From: Flavobacterium flevense
GTDB taxonomy: Bacteria > Bacteroidota > Bacteroidia > Flavobacteriales > Flavobacteriaceae
Direction: 5' to 3'
DNA length: 64,000 bases
Assembly: GCF_900142775.1 (NCBI RefSeq)
Contig: NZ_FRCC01000004.1
Span: forward strand, 1 to 64,000
This document shows, one piece after another, positions 33,914 to 43,119 of the stretch (the first letter of the stretch is position 1; every line of letters begins with the position of its first letter). The position numbers were made by a program, and so were the translations under genes. The notes below the pieces were generated by a model. That model was not told where the DNA came from and searched no databases. It worked only from the letters and a program-made list of their open reading frames with translations.

Positions 33914-35254
33914 TTAGTTATTTAATAATGTTCTTAGTTCTCCTTTTGATTTTATTAGTTTGATTTCTGCCAGTTTATAATCTAAAACGGCTGCAGTATA
34001 ATTGTTTTGTGCTTCGGTAGAAGCATTCTCAGCATCAAGTAAATCTGTTAAAGATGCTAAACCTTGCTGGTAGTTGTTATTGATGTTTTTCAGAATTTCA
34101 TCCGCTAATCTCATGTTTTCTTTTTGATTTTGCAGCGTGATGATGCTGTTCTCAATTTGCGTTTTTGCGTTTTTATAATCTAAATCTAATGATAACTGTG
34201 TGTCTTTAATATCTTCCTGAATCGTTCTTAGTTCAACATCAGCTTGTCTTATTTTAGCTCTTGTTCCAAAACCTGAGAAAATAGGAACTCTTAAATTCAT
34301 TCCGATGGTTGAAAAATCAGACCAGTAAACACCATCAGACGGTTTTGCAAATAATGGCATTTGAGGACCCTGACCAATGTAGTTGTAGCTTGCCGAAAGA
34401 GAAAGTGTTGGGTAATAACCTGCAATAACTGATTTTTTTTGCAGTACTAGCAATTCTTCCTGTTTTTTAAGCAGTAAATATTCAGAGCGATTACTGACAT
34501 TTGGGCTGTCTGAAAAAGCAGCTCCTGTGATTTCAAATTCTGTTTGCGGAATTTCAATTGGGGTATCCATTGGCATTCCCATATAAAATTTCAAAGCATT
34601 TTCCTGTAATTGTAATGAGTTAGTGATTTGTTGTTTTTGCGTATTGATATTAGAAAGATTTACAGTCATTCTGTCTAAATCAATTCTTTTAGCTAAGCCG
34701 TTATCAAATTGACCTTTTACAATGTCACGAACTTTAGTAGTCGTTTTTAAATTACTTTCGGCAAGTGCCAGTTTTTGACGTAAAACATATACCTGATAAT
34801 AATTATTTGCGACTCTTTCAATAACTTGTTCTTCAGTTAATTGATTGTTAATCTGGTAAAATTCACGTGTGGTTTTCGCAGCTTTTAAACCGGTAAAAAC
34901 AGATTGATCAAATAATGCCTGTGTTAATGATACACCTGCGGTAGAAGTCCATTTTTGTCCTAATGGTGCTAAAAGTGTTGTTCCCGGAGCACCAAAGAAA
35001 TCTCCCGGTAAAGCATTTAACTGCAAAATAGGATTGTAAGTCATATTTCCGTTAGCCGAAATTTGTGGTAAGGCTCTGGAGCGAACTTCCTGGATCTGGT
35101 ATTCGCTGTTCTCAATTTGTAATTGTGCTTTTTTAGCATCGGCTTTGTTCTCTAATGCATATTTTATGGCATCCTTGAGAGACAGCGTTGTTTTTTCTTG
35201 TGCATTTGTAATCGTTACAAATGATAGAATAGTTAGTATTAGTAATTGCTTCAT
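33914..35254 (-). CDS. TolC-family outer-membrane efflux channel
   Basis: A 446-residue outer-membrane factor with a signal peptide (MKQLLILTILSFVTITNA). Two long helical repeats carry the OEP pattern (LSLKDAIKYALENKADAKKA; NNYQQGLASLTDLLDAENAS). The strand regions include LRVPIFSGFGTRAKI. It provides the exit duct for the RND pump. It begins 4 bp after the TetR-family gene. Confidence 0.94.
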   Translation of the reverse strand: MKQLLILTILSFVTITNAQEKTTLSLKDAIKYALENKADAKKAQLQIENSEYQIQEVRSRALPQISANGNMTYNPILQLNALPGDFFGAPGTTLLAPLGQKWTSTAGVSLTQALFDQSVFTGLKAAKTTREFYQINNQLTEEQVIERVANNYYQVYVLRQKLALAESNLKTTTKVRDIVKGQFDNGLAKRIDLDRMTVNLSNINTQKQQITNSLQLQENALKFYMGMPMDTPIEIPQTEFEITGAAFSDSPNVSNRSEYLLLKKQEELLVLQKKSVIAGYYPTLSLSASYNYIGQGPQMPLFAKPSDGVYWSDFSTIGMNLRVPIFSGFGTRAKIRQADVELRTIQEDIKDTQLSLDLDYKNAKTQIENSIITLQNQKENMRLADEILKNINNNYQQGLASLTDLLDAENASTEAQNNYTAAVLDYKLAEIKLIKSKGELRTLLNN

Positions 35255-35258
35255 TGAT

Positions 35259-35852
35259 TTAGTTATATTTAAGTAAATTTTTCTCTAATTCGATAATTCC
35301 TTCAGGAGTTGACATGGCTCTGGTATGATATTCTAAGGCTTTCAATTCTAATTGATAGGCTTCTCTTTCAGATTGAGTATTCTCGTTAATATTGAAAATT
35401 AAGTAGTAGTAAAACTTAACATAAGCTTCAATATCAAGCTCTTTTCGATACAAATTTTGAGCAATCCCTTTTTCAATATTTTGTCTAAAGCAAAATTCGC
35501 ATTCTTCAATTTGAAACTTTAAAGCATTTCGATAGATTTCAGGATAATGCTTTTTTAGTTGATAAATAGGTGAGCTTTCAGAGGATTTAAACATTTCGCC
35601 AAACATGCGTCTGATTTCAAAATTTTCTTCAATGGCATTGTAGTTTTTAGAAATAGCATCATTTATGAGTTCATGAACTTTTGTGTGAATTAAATGTACG
35701 CTCTCTTCAATTAGTATTTCTTTGTTGCAAAAATATTTGTAAATGGTTTTTTTAGAAATGCACATTTCGCCCGCTATGTCATCCATAGTGATACTTTTAA
35801 AACCTAGTTTTAAAAACATTTCGCCCGCTTTAGATATAATCTTCTCTTTCAT
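35259..35852 (-). CDS. TetR/AcrR-family transcriptional regulator
   Basis: A 197-residue repressor-type protein. The N-terminal helix-turn-helix is SITMDDIAGEMCISKKTIYKYFCNKEIL (about residues 20-48). The rest is the helical ligand and dimer domain. It is the second gene of the operon it probably controls: an inverted repeat GGAAACT/AGTTTCC overlaps the promoter ahead of the YceI gene. Confidence 0.93.
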   Translation of the reverse strand: MKEKIISKAGEMFLKLGFKSITMDDIAGEMCISKKTIYKYFCNKEILIEESVHLIHTKVHELINDAISKNYNAIEENFEIRRMFGEMFKSSESSPIYQLKKHYPEIYRNALKFQIEECEFCFRQNIEKGIAQNLYRKELDIEAYVKFYYYLIFNINENTQSEREAYQLELKALEYHTRAMSTPEGIIELEKNLLKYN

Positions 35853-35886
35853 TTTATTTTTAATTCCTTATTATTAGTAGCATTGA

Positions 35887-36408
35887 TTAAATGCTAAATT
35901 CTACATTGGCTACCAGTTTAATATCTTGTCCGGTTGCTAATCCGTTATTGGAGTGAAAAGAATTAGATGCTAACCCAAAATCATTTCTGTTAATATCTGC
36001 TGTGAGTTCAAAAGCGATCTTTTTTTCTCCGTCTAAATAGTCGTTTTCTATCAGTTCAACATCAAGTTCCACTGTTTTAGTGATGTTTTTGATGGTTAAA
36101 TCTCCCTTTAGAAAATTAATATTTTTGTTAATTTTTTGAAAAGAGGTAGATTTAAAGCTAATGGTAGGATATTGATTGACATCAAAAAAATCATTCAGTT
36201 TTAAGTAATTGCTAAATTGTTCCAACTTAGATTCTCTGTTTTTAACATCTAATGAAAATGCTATTGTGGCATCTTCAATTTCGTTATTTCTAAAGTCGGC
36301 ATGTCCTTGAAAACTATTAATGTTTCCGCCTAAATAAGCAATTATTGAATGTCTCATTCTGATTAAAACATCCGATTGATTTGAATTAACTTTCCATTTT
36401 GTTTTCAT
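35887..36408 (-). CDS. YceI-family lipid-binding protein without signal peptide
   Basis: A 173-residue YceI-like barrel. The family pattern is clear: WKVNSNQSDVLIRMRH at the N-terminus, NDFFDVNQYPTISFKSTSF, FLKGDLTIKNITKTVELDVE and NRNDFGL. YceI proteins bind long isoprenoid or lipid molecules and are usually periplasmic, but no signal peptide is seen here. As first gene of the efflux operon it may bind or sense the pump's hydrophobic substrate; that is inference. Confidence 0.9.
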   Translation of the reverse strand: MKTKWKVNSNQSDVLIRMRHSIIAYLGGNINSFQGHADFRNNEIEDATIAFSLDVKNRESKLEQFSNYLKLNDFFDVNQYPTISFKSTSFQKINKNINFLKGDLTIKNITKTVELDVELIENDYLDGEKKIAFELTADINRNDFGLASNSFHSNNGLATGQDIKLVANVEFSI

Positions 36409-36498
36409 GATGCCCTCTGTTTGTGCAATTTTTTTCCGTTTTATAAAAAGCTTTTTGTCTTTAAAAGACGCTTCGGAATTTAATTGTTAAATATGGCG

Positions 36499-36538
36499 CA
36501 AATATAGAACGGAAACTTTGAAAACCAAAATAGTTTCC
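36499..36538 (-). promoter_or_regulatory. efflux operon promoter with TetR-type operator
   Basis: Read leftward: TTTTG (36526-36530), 19-bp spacer, TATATTTG (36499-36506), a full-consensus promoter. The inverted repeat GGAAACT-N14-AGTTTCC (36511-36538) covers the spacer and the -33 box, where TetR-type repressors bind. Confidence 0.75.
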
Positions 36539-36579
36539 ATTGTATTTAAGATAATTTAACATTTCATTGATAATCGAAG

Positions 36580-36610
36580 TTTGTAATCAGGAGTGAATGC
36601 TGTAAATTAG
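36580..36610 (+). promoter_or_regulatory. promoter of the polyprenyl synthetase gene
   Basis: TTTG (36580-36583), 19-bp spacer, TAAATTAG (36603-36610, one mismatch to TAnnTTTG). The leader to the ATG at 36620 would be very short; the in-frame ATG at 36626 is an alternative start. Confidence 0.6.
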
Positions 36611-36619
36611 CCCAAAATT

Positions 36620-37600
36620 ATGTTTATGCACGCCTTAAGTCAATATCAGGAATTCGTAACAGAATATCTTAAATCACAGTTAGAAGTTAAAGAGCCTAAA
36701 AATCTATACGAGCCCATACATTATATATTGCATCTTGGCGGGAAAAGAATTCGTCCTGTTTTAACGGTGATGAGTGCGGAAATTTTTGATGTTTCTTATG
36801 AGAAAGCGTTGCCGGCAGCTTTAGCTGTTGAGGTTTTTCATAATTTTTCGTTAGTGCATGATGATATTATGGACGATGCACCGTTGCGAAGAGGAAATGT
36901 CACCGTACATGAAAAATGGGATACTAATACCGCTATTTTGTCCGGTGATGCTATGCTGATTCTGGCTTATCAGTATTTTGAAAAATATGAACCGGTAATT
37001 TTTCAGGCATTAGCCAAGTTATTCAGTAAAACAGCGCTTGAAGTTTGCGAAGGTCAGCAATGGGATGTTGATTTTGAAACGCGAAAGGATGTGACCATTC
37101 CGGAATATTTAAAAATGATTGAATATAAAACTGCTGTTCTTGTAGCTGCCGCAATGAAAATGGGTGCTATTATAGCCCAGACTTCCGATGAAAATGCTAA
37201 TTTAATTTATGAATTTGGTCTGAATTTAGGATTGGCGTTTCAGTTACAGGATGATTATCTGGATGCCTTTGGTGATCCGGAAACCTTCGGAAAGCAAGTA
37301 GGAGGTGATATTATTGAAAATAAAAAAACCTATTTGTATCTAAAAGCAATGGAATTTGCTAACGGGATAGACAGACAGGAATTAGCTGATTTGTTTTCGA
37401 TTCAAATGGAAGAAAATGAAGCGAAAATTACTCAGGTAAAAGAAATATTTGTTAATTCAGGAGCTTCGGCTGCCACTAAAAAAGCGATAGCGGCATATAC
37501 TTTTAAAGCTTTTGATACTTTGGATAAGATGAATATTGATGAACAAAAGAAACAAATTCTTCGCTCTTTTGGGGAGAATCTGATGGGGAGAAAAGTGTGA
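36620..37600 (+). CDS. polyprenyl diphosphate synthase (long-chain, IspB-like)
   Basis: A 326-residue trans-prenyltransferase. The two aspartate-rich motifs are DDIMD (residues 81-85) and DDYLD (211-215), with GGKRIRP at 40-46 and GQQWD between. It builds long isoprenoid chains for menaquinone. The residues before DDIMD (FHNFSLVH, with small side chains rather than two aromatics) favour a longer product than farnesyl, but chain length cannot be fixed. It has its own promoter and is divergent from the efflux operon. Confidence 0.93.
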   Translation: MFMHALSQYQEFVTEYLKSQLEVKEPKNLYEPIHYILHLGGKRIRPVLTVMSAEIFDVSYEKALPAALAVEVFHNFSLVHDDIMDDAPLRRGNVTVHEKWDTNTAILSGDAMLILAYQYFEKYEPVIFQALAKLFSKTALEVCEGQQWDVDFETRKDVTIPEYLKMIEYKTAVLVAAAMKMGAIIAQTSDENANLIYEFGLNLGLAFQLQDDYLDAFGDPETFGKQVGGDIIENKKTYLYLKAMEFANGIDRQELADLFSIQMEENEAKITQVKEIFVNSGASAATKKAIAAYTFKAFDTLDKMNIDEQKKQILRSFGENLMGRKV

Positions 37601-37611
37601 TAAATTGCAGT

Positions 37612-37729
37612 ATCAATTTTAATGACAATTTCAATTTCTAAAACGAAGCTTTTTTGTCACTGCTATTGAATTTTGCCATTGCCATTGCCATTGAAATTGG
37701 AATTGGAATTGAATTTTGAAATTGAAACT
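37612..37729. repeat. low-complexity word repeat upstream of a small gene
   Basis: Tandem TTGCCA words (about 37673-37692) are followed by GAAATTGGAATTGGAATTG. The two halves are near-complements, and CAATTTCAATTTC lies further upstream (37625-37637). An open frame runs through it giving a Leu-Pro then Leu-Glu stretch, which is a by-product of the repeat. Confidence 0.6.
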
Positions 37730-38083
37730 ATGTATGTTACTCCGTTAAATACCGATTTGTTGTTTGAAGAAGCACAAAAAGATTCTTTGTATCTTAAATT
37801 GGTTGAACAATTAAATAAAGATTTTAATCTGGCTAATGAAGGAGTTGATTTTCCTATGAGTATCACACCGGATGAACTCAAGATTCAATTGCACGAGAAA
37901 GTCTATCGATTGATTCAGTATAAGTTTGCTGAATATCTGAATTTGCTTTATGTAATTGATGTATCCGAAGACGAAATCAAAAAACTGGATGGTTCCGATT
38001 TAGTTGTCTTAGCCGAACAAGTTGCCTTTTTAATTCTGAAAAGAGAATGGCAAAAAGTGTGGTTCAGGAATAATTTTAAGTAA
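37730..38083 (+). CDS. conserved hypothetical protein
   Basis: A 117-residue, acidic, mostly helical cytoplasmic protein without signal peptide or membrane helix. I do not recognise the family. Visible features are YVTPLNTDLLFEEAQKDSLY at the N-terminus and a conserved-looking LNLLYVIDVSEDEIKKLDG, ending in ILKREWQKVWFRNNFK. The start is the ATG at 37730: the frame continues upstream to 37673 only through the TTGCCA repeat. It lies downstream of the prenyl synthase gene in the same direction, where flavobacteria often keep such a small gene. Confidence 0.7.
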   Translation: MYVTPLNTDLLFEEAQKDSLYLKLVEQLNKDFNLANEGVDFPMSITPDELKIQLHEKVYRLIQYKFAEYLNLLYVIDVSEDEIKKLDGSDLVVLAEQVAFLILKREWQKVWFRNNFK

Positions 38084-38175
38084 AGTTTCTAAGATGCTAA
38101 GGGGCTGAGAGGCTAAGTTGTGTCTCATTCTTTTTAAATCTTAGAATCTTAGTTACTTAGAGTCTTAGCAACTTT
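38084..38175. repeat. CTAAG-word hairpin between convergent genes
   Basis: Left arm is repeated CTAAG words (TTTCTAAGATGCTAAGG, then GGCTAAG). Right arm is repeated CTTAG words (AATCTTAGAATCTTAG, then TTACTTAGAGTCTTAG). They fold into a long imperfect stem between convergent genes and could end both transcripts. Confidence 0.72.
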
Positions 38176-38724
38176 CTAAAAATAAAACCTAACAAAAGGC
38201 ATAAACGCATCGCTGTAAGCACTTTTGTTGTCATCATGTAAAACATTGTAACGGGCACCTATCGTTACATTTCCGTTGCGGTAACCGGCACCTAAAAATA
38301 AGCCGGTGTTCCAGAAATTATTACTAAAACCATCATTACTGCCAATTCCTTTGACATTCACTCTTAATTGTTCCAGTTCGGCTGAAAGCTGGATTTCAGG
38401 AATGGGATTAAAAAGGGTAATTAAACTTCCGCCGTAAAGATTAGAATTGTAAACATCTTTTTGTTTTACATAGGTATATTGTGCACCAAGACCCACTGCA
38501 AAATATTCATTAACATTATAAATAGCGCTGGGCGAAACGGAAATATCAGTATACCTGTTTCCGAAACTTAATCCTAATCCGCCACCAAATTGCACTTTTT
38601 GCCAAAAATCATTACTCGATTTAAAGTTAGAACGCTGATTTTGAGCCGATAATTGGGTCGAAAAAAATACTATTAAAACAGTCAAAAATAAATTTGATAC
38701 AGCTAAGGCATGTTTTTTTATCAT
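38176..38724 (-). CDS. small outer-membrane beta-barrel protein, divergent from sucA
   Basis: A 182-residue protein with a signal peptide (MIKKHALAVSNLFLTVLIVF, cleavage after LSAQ) and alternating glycine-rich strands: VQFGGGLGLSFGNRY, YFAVGLGAQYTYV, TGLFLGAGYRNGNVTIGARY. It ends in FVRFYF, the aromatic end typical of outer-membrane barrels. The function is unknown. Relatives next to sucA have, as I recall, been labelled alpha-ketoglutarate decarboxylase, which is not supported by the sequence. The ATG at 38724 is preferred; in-frame ATGs at 38745 and 38775 are possible, but the latter lies within the promoter. Confidence 0.72.
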   Translation of the reverse strand: MIKKHALAVSNLFLTVLIVFFSTQLSAQNQRSNFKSSNDFWQKVQFGGGLGLSFGNRYTDISVSPSAIYNVNEYFAVGLGAQYTYVKQKDVYNSNLYGGSLITLFNPIPEIQLSAELEQLRVNVKGIGSNDGFSNNFWNTGLFLGAGYRNGNVTIGARYNVLHDDNKSAYSDAFMPFVRFYF

Positions 38725-38795
38725 AAGTGCTAAGGTATTTAACATTTTAATAGTTAAAAGTGTTTTAATTTTCAAGTAAATTTAGTTGATTATTG

Positions 38796-38803
38796 TACTT
38801 TTG
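38796..38803 (+). promoter_or_regulatory. sucA -7 promoter box
   Basis: TACTTTTG, a perfect TAnnTTTG match, lies about 40 bp before the sucA ATG. It rules out the earlier in-frame start at 38793. A weak -33 (TTTTC) lies upstream. Confidence 0.55.
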
Positions 38804-38840
38804 CCAAACTATTTTAACAAAAAGTATATTCACTCATATT

Positions 38841-41630
38841 ATGGATAGGTTTTCATTTTTAAATGCAGCGCATACCGAATTTTTCGCTCAATTATACGAT
38901 CAATATTTAGAAAATCCAGATAGCGTAGAGCCTAGCTGGAGAAGTTTTTTTCAGGGTTTCGATTTTGGAATGGAAACTTATAATGAGGAAAATCCAATTC
39001 AATACAGTAATCAGGCAGCTCCTGTAGCTTCTGTTTCTTCGGCTCCTGTTGATAACAGTAAAATATCTGAGCAACTTCAAAAAGAATTTAAAGTTGTAAA
39101 ATTAATTGAAGGTTACCGTTCCAGAGGACATTTGTTTACTAAAACAAACCCGGTTAGAGAACGCAGAACTTTTTCTCCAAGTTTAGATTTAGAGAATTTT
39201 GGTCTTTCTTCAGCTGATTTAACTACTGTTTTTGATGCGGCAAAATTATTAGGCTTACAGCCTTCTTCATTGTCTCAGATTGTTGATCACCTTACAGCAG
39301 TGTATTGTCAGCATATCGGTATTGAGTACATGTACATTCGCAGACCCGAAATTGTTGAGTGGATTCAGGAAAGACTAAACATTAATGAAAACCGCCCTAC
39401 TTTTTCTGCTGAGGAAAAAAAGGGAATTTTAAATAAATTAAATCAGGCCGTTTCTTTCGAGAACTTCCTCCATACTAAATATGTAGGCCAAAAGCGTTTT
39501 TCTCTTGAAGGAGGAGAATCAATCATTCCTGCTTTAGATGCTTTGATTGAAAGAGCTGCCGAAAAAGGAGTAGAACAATTCGTTATGGGAATGGCTCACC
39601 GTGGTCGTCTGAACGTTCTGGCTAACATTTTTGGTAAATCTACTCAGGATATCTTCTCTGAATTTGACGGAAAAGATTACGATCAGGAATATTTTGACGG
39701 GGACGTTAAATACCACTTAGGTCTTACAGCCGATAAAATTACCAAATCAGGTAGAAAAATCAACATCAACTTAGCTCCAAACCCTTCGCACTTAGAAACT
39801 GTAGGTGCTGTTATTGAAGGAATTACAAGAGCAAAACAAGATAAATATTTTGAAGATGATTTCTCTAAAGTATTGCCTATCGCCGTTCACGGAGATGCTG
39901 CTATTGCAGGACAGGGAATTCTTTATGAAATTATCCAAATGGCACAATTAGATGGTTACAAAACTGGAGGTACCATCCATATTGTAATCAACAACCAGGT
40001 AGGTTTTACAACTAACTATTTAGACGCACGTTCTTCTACCTATTGTACAGATGTGGCTAAAGTAACTTTGTCTCCGGTATTACACGTGAATGCTGATGAT
40101 GCTGAGTCTGTAGTTCACGCCATGCAATTTGCACTGGATTTCCGTATGCAATTTGGACGTGATGTATTTATTGACTTATTAGGATATAGAAAATACGGTC
40201 ATAATGAAGGTGATGAGCCTCGTTTTACACAGCCGGTATTGTATAAATTGATTGCTAAACATAGAAATCCAAGAGATATTTATGCTGAAAAATTATTATC
40301 TGAAGGAGTAATCGATGCTAATTTGGTTAAAACTTTAGAAAAAGAATACAAAGACGACTTAGATCATAATCTTGAAGCATCCCGTAAAAAAGATTTAACT
40401 GTAATCACCCCATTCATGCAAAATGAGTGGAAAGGATTCGAACAGGTTTCTGATGCCGGTATGTTACAAAAAGTAAATACTAAGGTTGAAAAATCAACTT
40501 TAGATGCTATTATTGGAACAGTTTCCAGCTTACCATCTGATAAAAAATTCATTAATAAAATCACTAAAATCGTTACCGACAGAAAAACAGGTTATGATAA
40601 CAATACCATCGATTGGGGTACTGCCGAAACATTGGCTTATGGTACTTTATTGACAGAAGGTTTTGATATTCGTATTTCTGGTCAGGACGTTGAGCGTGGA
40701 ACTTTCTCTCACCGTCATGCGGTTGTAAAAGTAGAAGATTCTGAAGAAGAAGTGGTTTTGTTAAATCATATCGAAAACAAAAAAGGAAACTTCCGCATTT
40801 TTAACTCTTTCTTGTCAGAATACGGAGTTTTAGGATTTGATTATGGTTATGCACTGGCTAACCCAAATGCATTAACAATCTGGGAAGCACAATTTGGAGA
40901 TTTCTCTAATGGAGCCCAAATCATGATTGACCAGTACATCTCTTGTGGAGAGGACAAATGGAACAATCAAAACGGATTAGTAATGTTGTTGCCTCATGGA
41001 TACGAAGGTCAGGGAGCTGAACACTCTTCGGCACGTATGGAGCGTTACTTACAATTATGTGCACGTCACAACATGTACGTGGCCGATTGTACAACGCCGG
41101 CTAACTTCTTCCACTTGTTGAGAAGACAAATGAAAACCAAATTCCGTAAGCCATTAATTGTTTTTTCTCCAAAAAGTTTATTGCGTGATCCAAGATGCGT
41201 TTCTACAGTTGAAGAATTAGCAAATGGTGAATTTCAGGAAACTATTGACGATACTGCCGTAAATAAAGCCGATGTGAAAACATTAGTTTTCTGTACCGGT
41301 AAATTCTACTATGATATTGTTGCCGAAAGAGAAAACAACGGGCGTAATGATGTAGCAGTAGTTCGTATCGAGCAATTGTTCCCATTGCCGGTAGAGCAAT
41401 TAAAAGCAATTATCGCTCAATATCCTAATGCAGATGATTATGTTTGGGCACAGGAAGAGCCTAAAAACATGGGAGCTTACACGTATATGTTAGCTAACTT
41501 TGATTTAGTTAAATGGAGATTAGCTTCATTAAAAGCATACTCAGCACCGGCAGCAGGAAGTTACACAAGAGCTAAACGCCGTCATGCTGATGCCATCAGA
41601 ATGGTATTTGATAAAAATTTATTTAGATAG
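38841..41630 (+). CDS. sucA: 2-oxoglutarate dehydrogenase E1 component
   Basis: A 929-residue thiamine-diphosphate enzyme. The N-terminus has the E1 tail motif MDRFSFLNAAHTEFFAQLYD ... SVEPSWRSFF. The ThDP region shows FVMGMAHRGRLNVLAN, HLGL, LAPNPSHLE and the GDAAIAGQG stretch with the family Asp-Asn pair, then NNQVGFTT. The C-terminal part has the transketolase-type LLPHGYEGQGAEHSSARMERYL. It decarboxylates 2-oxoglutarate in the TCA cycle and passes the succinyl group to the lipoyl arm of E2, encoded next. The lipoamide dehydrogenase gene is not in the window. Confidence 0.98.
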   Translation: MDRFSFLNAAHTEFFAQLYDQYLENPDSVEPSWRSFFQGFDFGMETYNEENPIQYSNQAAPVASVSSAPVDNSKISEQLQKEFKVVKLIEGYRSRGHLFTKTNPVRERRTFSPSLDLENFGLSSADLTTVFDAAKLLGLQPSSLSQIVDHLTAVYCQHIGIEYMYIRRPEIVEWIQERLNINENRPTFSAEEKKGILNKLNQAVSFENFLHTKYVGQKRFSLEGGESIIPALDALIERAAEKGVEQFVMGMAHRGRLNVLANIFGKSTQDIFSEFDGKDYDQEYFDGDVKYHLGLTADKITKSGRKININLAPNPSHLETVGAVIEGITRAKQDKYFEDDFSKVLPIAVHGDAAIAGQGILYEIIQMAQLDGYKTGGTIHIVINNQVGFTTNYLDARSSTYCTDVAKVTLSPVLHVNADDAESVVHAMQFALDFRMQFGRDVFIDLLGYRKYGHNEGDEPRFTQPVLYKLIAKHRNPRDIYAEKLLSEGVIDANLVKTLEKEYKDDLDHNLEASRKKDLTVITPFMQNEWKGFEQVSDAGMLQKVNTKVEKSTLDAIIGTVSSLPSDKKFINKITKIVTDRKTGYDNNTIDWGTAETLAYGTLLTEGFDIRISGQDVERGTFSHRHAVVKVEDSEEEVVLLNHIENKKGNFRIFNSFLSEYGVLGFDYGYALANPNALTIWEAQFGDFSNGAQIMIDQYISCGEDKWNNQNGLVMLLPHGYEGQGAEHSSARMERYLQLCARHNMYVADCTTPANFFHLLRRQMKTKFRKPLIVFSPKSLLRDPRCVSTVEELANGEFQETIDDTAVNKADVKTLVFCTGKFYYDIVAERENNGRNDVAVVRIEQLFPLPVEQLKAIIAQYPNADDYVWAQEEPKNMGAYTYMLANFDLVKWRLASLKAYSAPAAGSYTRAKRRHADAIRMVFDKNLFR

Positions 41631-41673
41631 TCATTGCGAAGAATCAAGCAATCTCATTAAATATTTTTTTTCA

Positions 41674-41814
41674 GAAGCTATTTCCCGCTATTCGTTACAA
41701 ACGAAGTTCATTGAACTCCGCTTAAAATGAAAGTCAAGTGAAATAATCTTTTTATTTTTTAAAGAAAAAAATAAAAAGGATTTTCACTGCTATCGGGGCT
41801 AGAGTTAAATACAC
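41674..41814. repeat. dispersed Flavobacterium-type hairpin repeat (copy 2)
   Basis: Begins GAAGCTATTTCCCGCTATTCG, then an extra segment of about 45 bp. The A/T hairpin follows (CTTTTTATTTTTT / AAAAAATAAAAAG, about 41748-41778), then GGATTTTCACTGC and TATCGGGGCTAG. Same order and core as the copy at 12580-12664. It fills most of the sucA-sucB gap (41631-41867). Confidence 0.75.
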
Positions 41815-41867
41815 AGAATAACGATTCATAATTAAAAAATAAAATTCATAATTTAAAATATTACGAC

Positions 41868-43097
41868 ATGATTTTAGAAATGAAAGTTCCATCGCCAGGG
41901 GAATCTATTAAAGAAGTTGAAATCGCCACTTGGTTAGTAAAAGATGGGGATTATGTTGAAAAAGATCAAGCAATTGCTGAAGTAGATTCAGACAAAGCTA
42001 CATTAGAATTACCAGCTGAAGCTAGTGGTATCATTACCCTAAAAGCAGAAGAAGGTGACGCAGTAGCGGTAGGAGCAGTAGTTTGTCATATTGACACTGC
42101 AGCAGCTAAACCATCAGGTTCAGCACCATCAGCAGCGCCTGCAGCAGAGGCTCCAAAAGCCGAAGCACCAAAAGCAGCACCTGCACCAGCGGCTCCGGCA
42201 GCACCGGCAGCTACTTATGCAACCGGAACTCCGTCTCCGGCTGCTAAAAAAATATTAGATGAAAAAAACATCGCTCCGGCAACTGTATCAGGAACTGGAA
42301 AAGGTGGAAGAATAACTAAAGATGATGCGGTAAATGCTGTGCCATCAATGGGAACTCCTACAGGTGGAAGCCGTGGAGTAGAGCGTACTAAATTGTCTAT
42401 GTTACGTCGTAAAGTAGCGGAGCGTTTGGTTTCTGCTAAAAACGAAACAGCGATGTTGACTACTTTCAATGAAGTAAACATGACGCCAATTAACACCTTG
42501 CGTAATGAATACAAAGATGCATTCAAAGCTAAACACGGTGGTGTAGGTTTAGGATACATGTCATTCTTTACAAAAGCAGTAACCAGAGCTTTAGAATTGT
42601 TCCCTGATGTAAACTCTATGATGGACGGTGATCATAAAATCGCTTATGATTTTGCTGATATCTCTATCGCAGTTTCAGGACCAAAAGGTTTAATGGTTCC
42701 TGTAGTTCGTAATGCTGAAAACTTAACTTTCCGTGGAATTGAAGCTGAAATCAAAAGATTAGCTATCAAAGCACGTGATGGTCAAATTACTGTTGATGAT
42801 ATGACAGGAGGTACTTTTACAATCACTAATGGTGGTGTATTTGGATCTATGTTGTCTACACCAATTATCAATCCTCCACAATCAGGAATTTTAGGAATGC
42901 ACAACATTATTGAGCGTCCAATTGCTGTAAATGGTAAAGTGGAAATTCACCCTATGATGTATGTAGCACTTTCTTATGACCACAGAATTATCGATGGTCG
43001 TGAGTCTGTTGGTTTCTTAGTTGCTGTAAAAGAAGCTTTAGAAAACCCGGTAGAATTGCTTTGCGGTGGAAACCCTAAAAAAGCATTTGAATTGTAA
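41868..43097 (+). CDS. sucB: 2-oxoglutarate dehydrogenase E2 (dihydrolipoyl succinyltransferase)
   Basis: A 409-residue E2. The lipoyl domain (about 1-76) carries the modified Lys43 in [11 protein letters not shown]. An Ala/Pro/Glu linker follows (about 85-120). The E1/E3-binding domain starts at [15 protein letters not shown]. The catalytic domain ends with [16 protein letters not shown], catalytic His372 and Asp376. It transfers succinyl to CoA. It is separated from sucA by a 237-bp gap holding a dispersed repeat. Confidence 0.98.
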   Translation: MILEMKVPSPGESIKEVEIATWLVKDGDYVEKDQAIAEVDSDKATLELPAEASGIITLKAEEGDAVAVGAVVCHIDTAAAKPSGSAPSAAPAAEAPKAEAPKAAPAPAAPAAPAATYATGTPSPAAKKILDEKNIAPATVSGTGKGGRITKDDAVNAVPSMGTPTGGSRGVERTKLSMLRRKVAERLVSAKNETAMLTTFNEVNMTPINTLRNEYKDAFKAKHGGVGLGYMSFFTKAVTRALELFPDVNSMMDGDHKIAYDFADISIAVSGPKGLMVPVVRNAENLTFRGIEAEIKRLAIKARDGQITVDDMTGGTFTITNGGVFGSMLSTPIINPPQSGILGMHNIIERPIAVNGKVEIHPMMYVALSYDHRIIDGRESVGFLVAVKEALENPVELLCGGNPKKAFEL

Positions 43098-43119
43098 TAA
43101 AATAAAATTCAAAATATTT

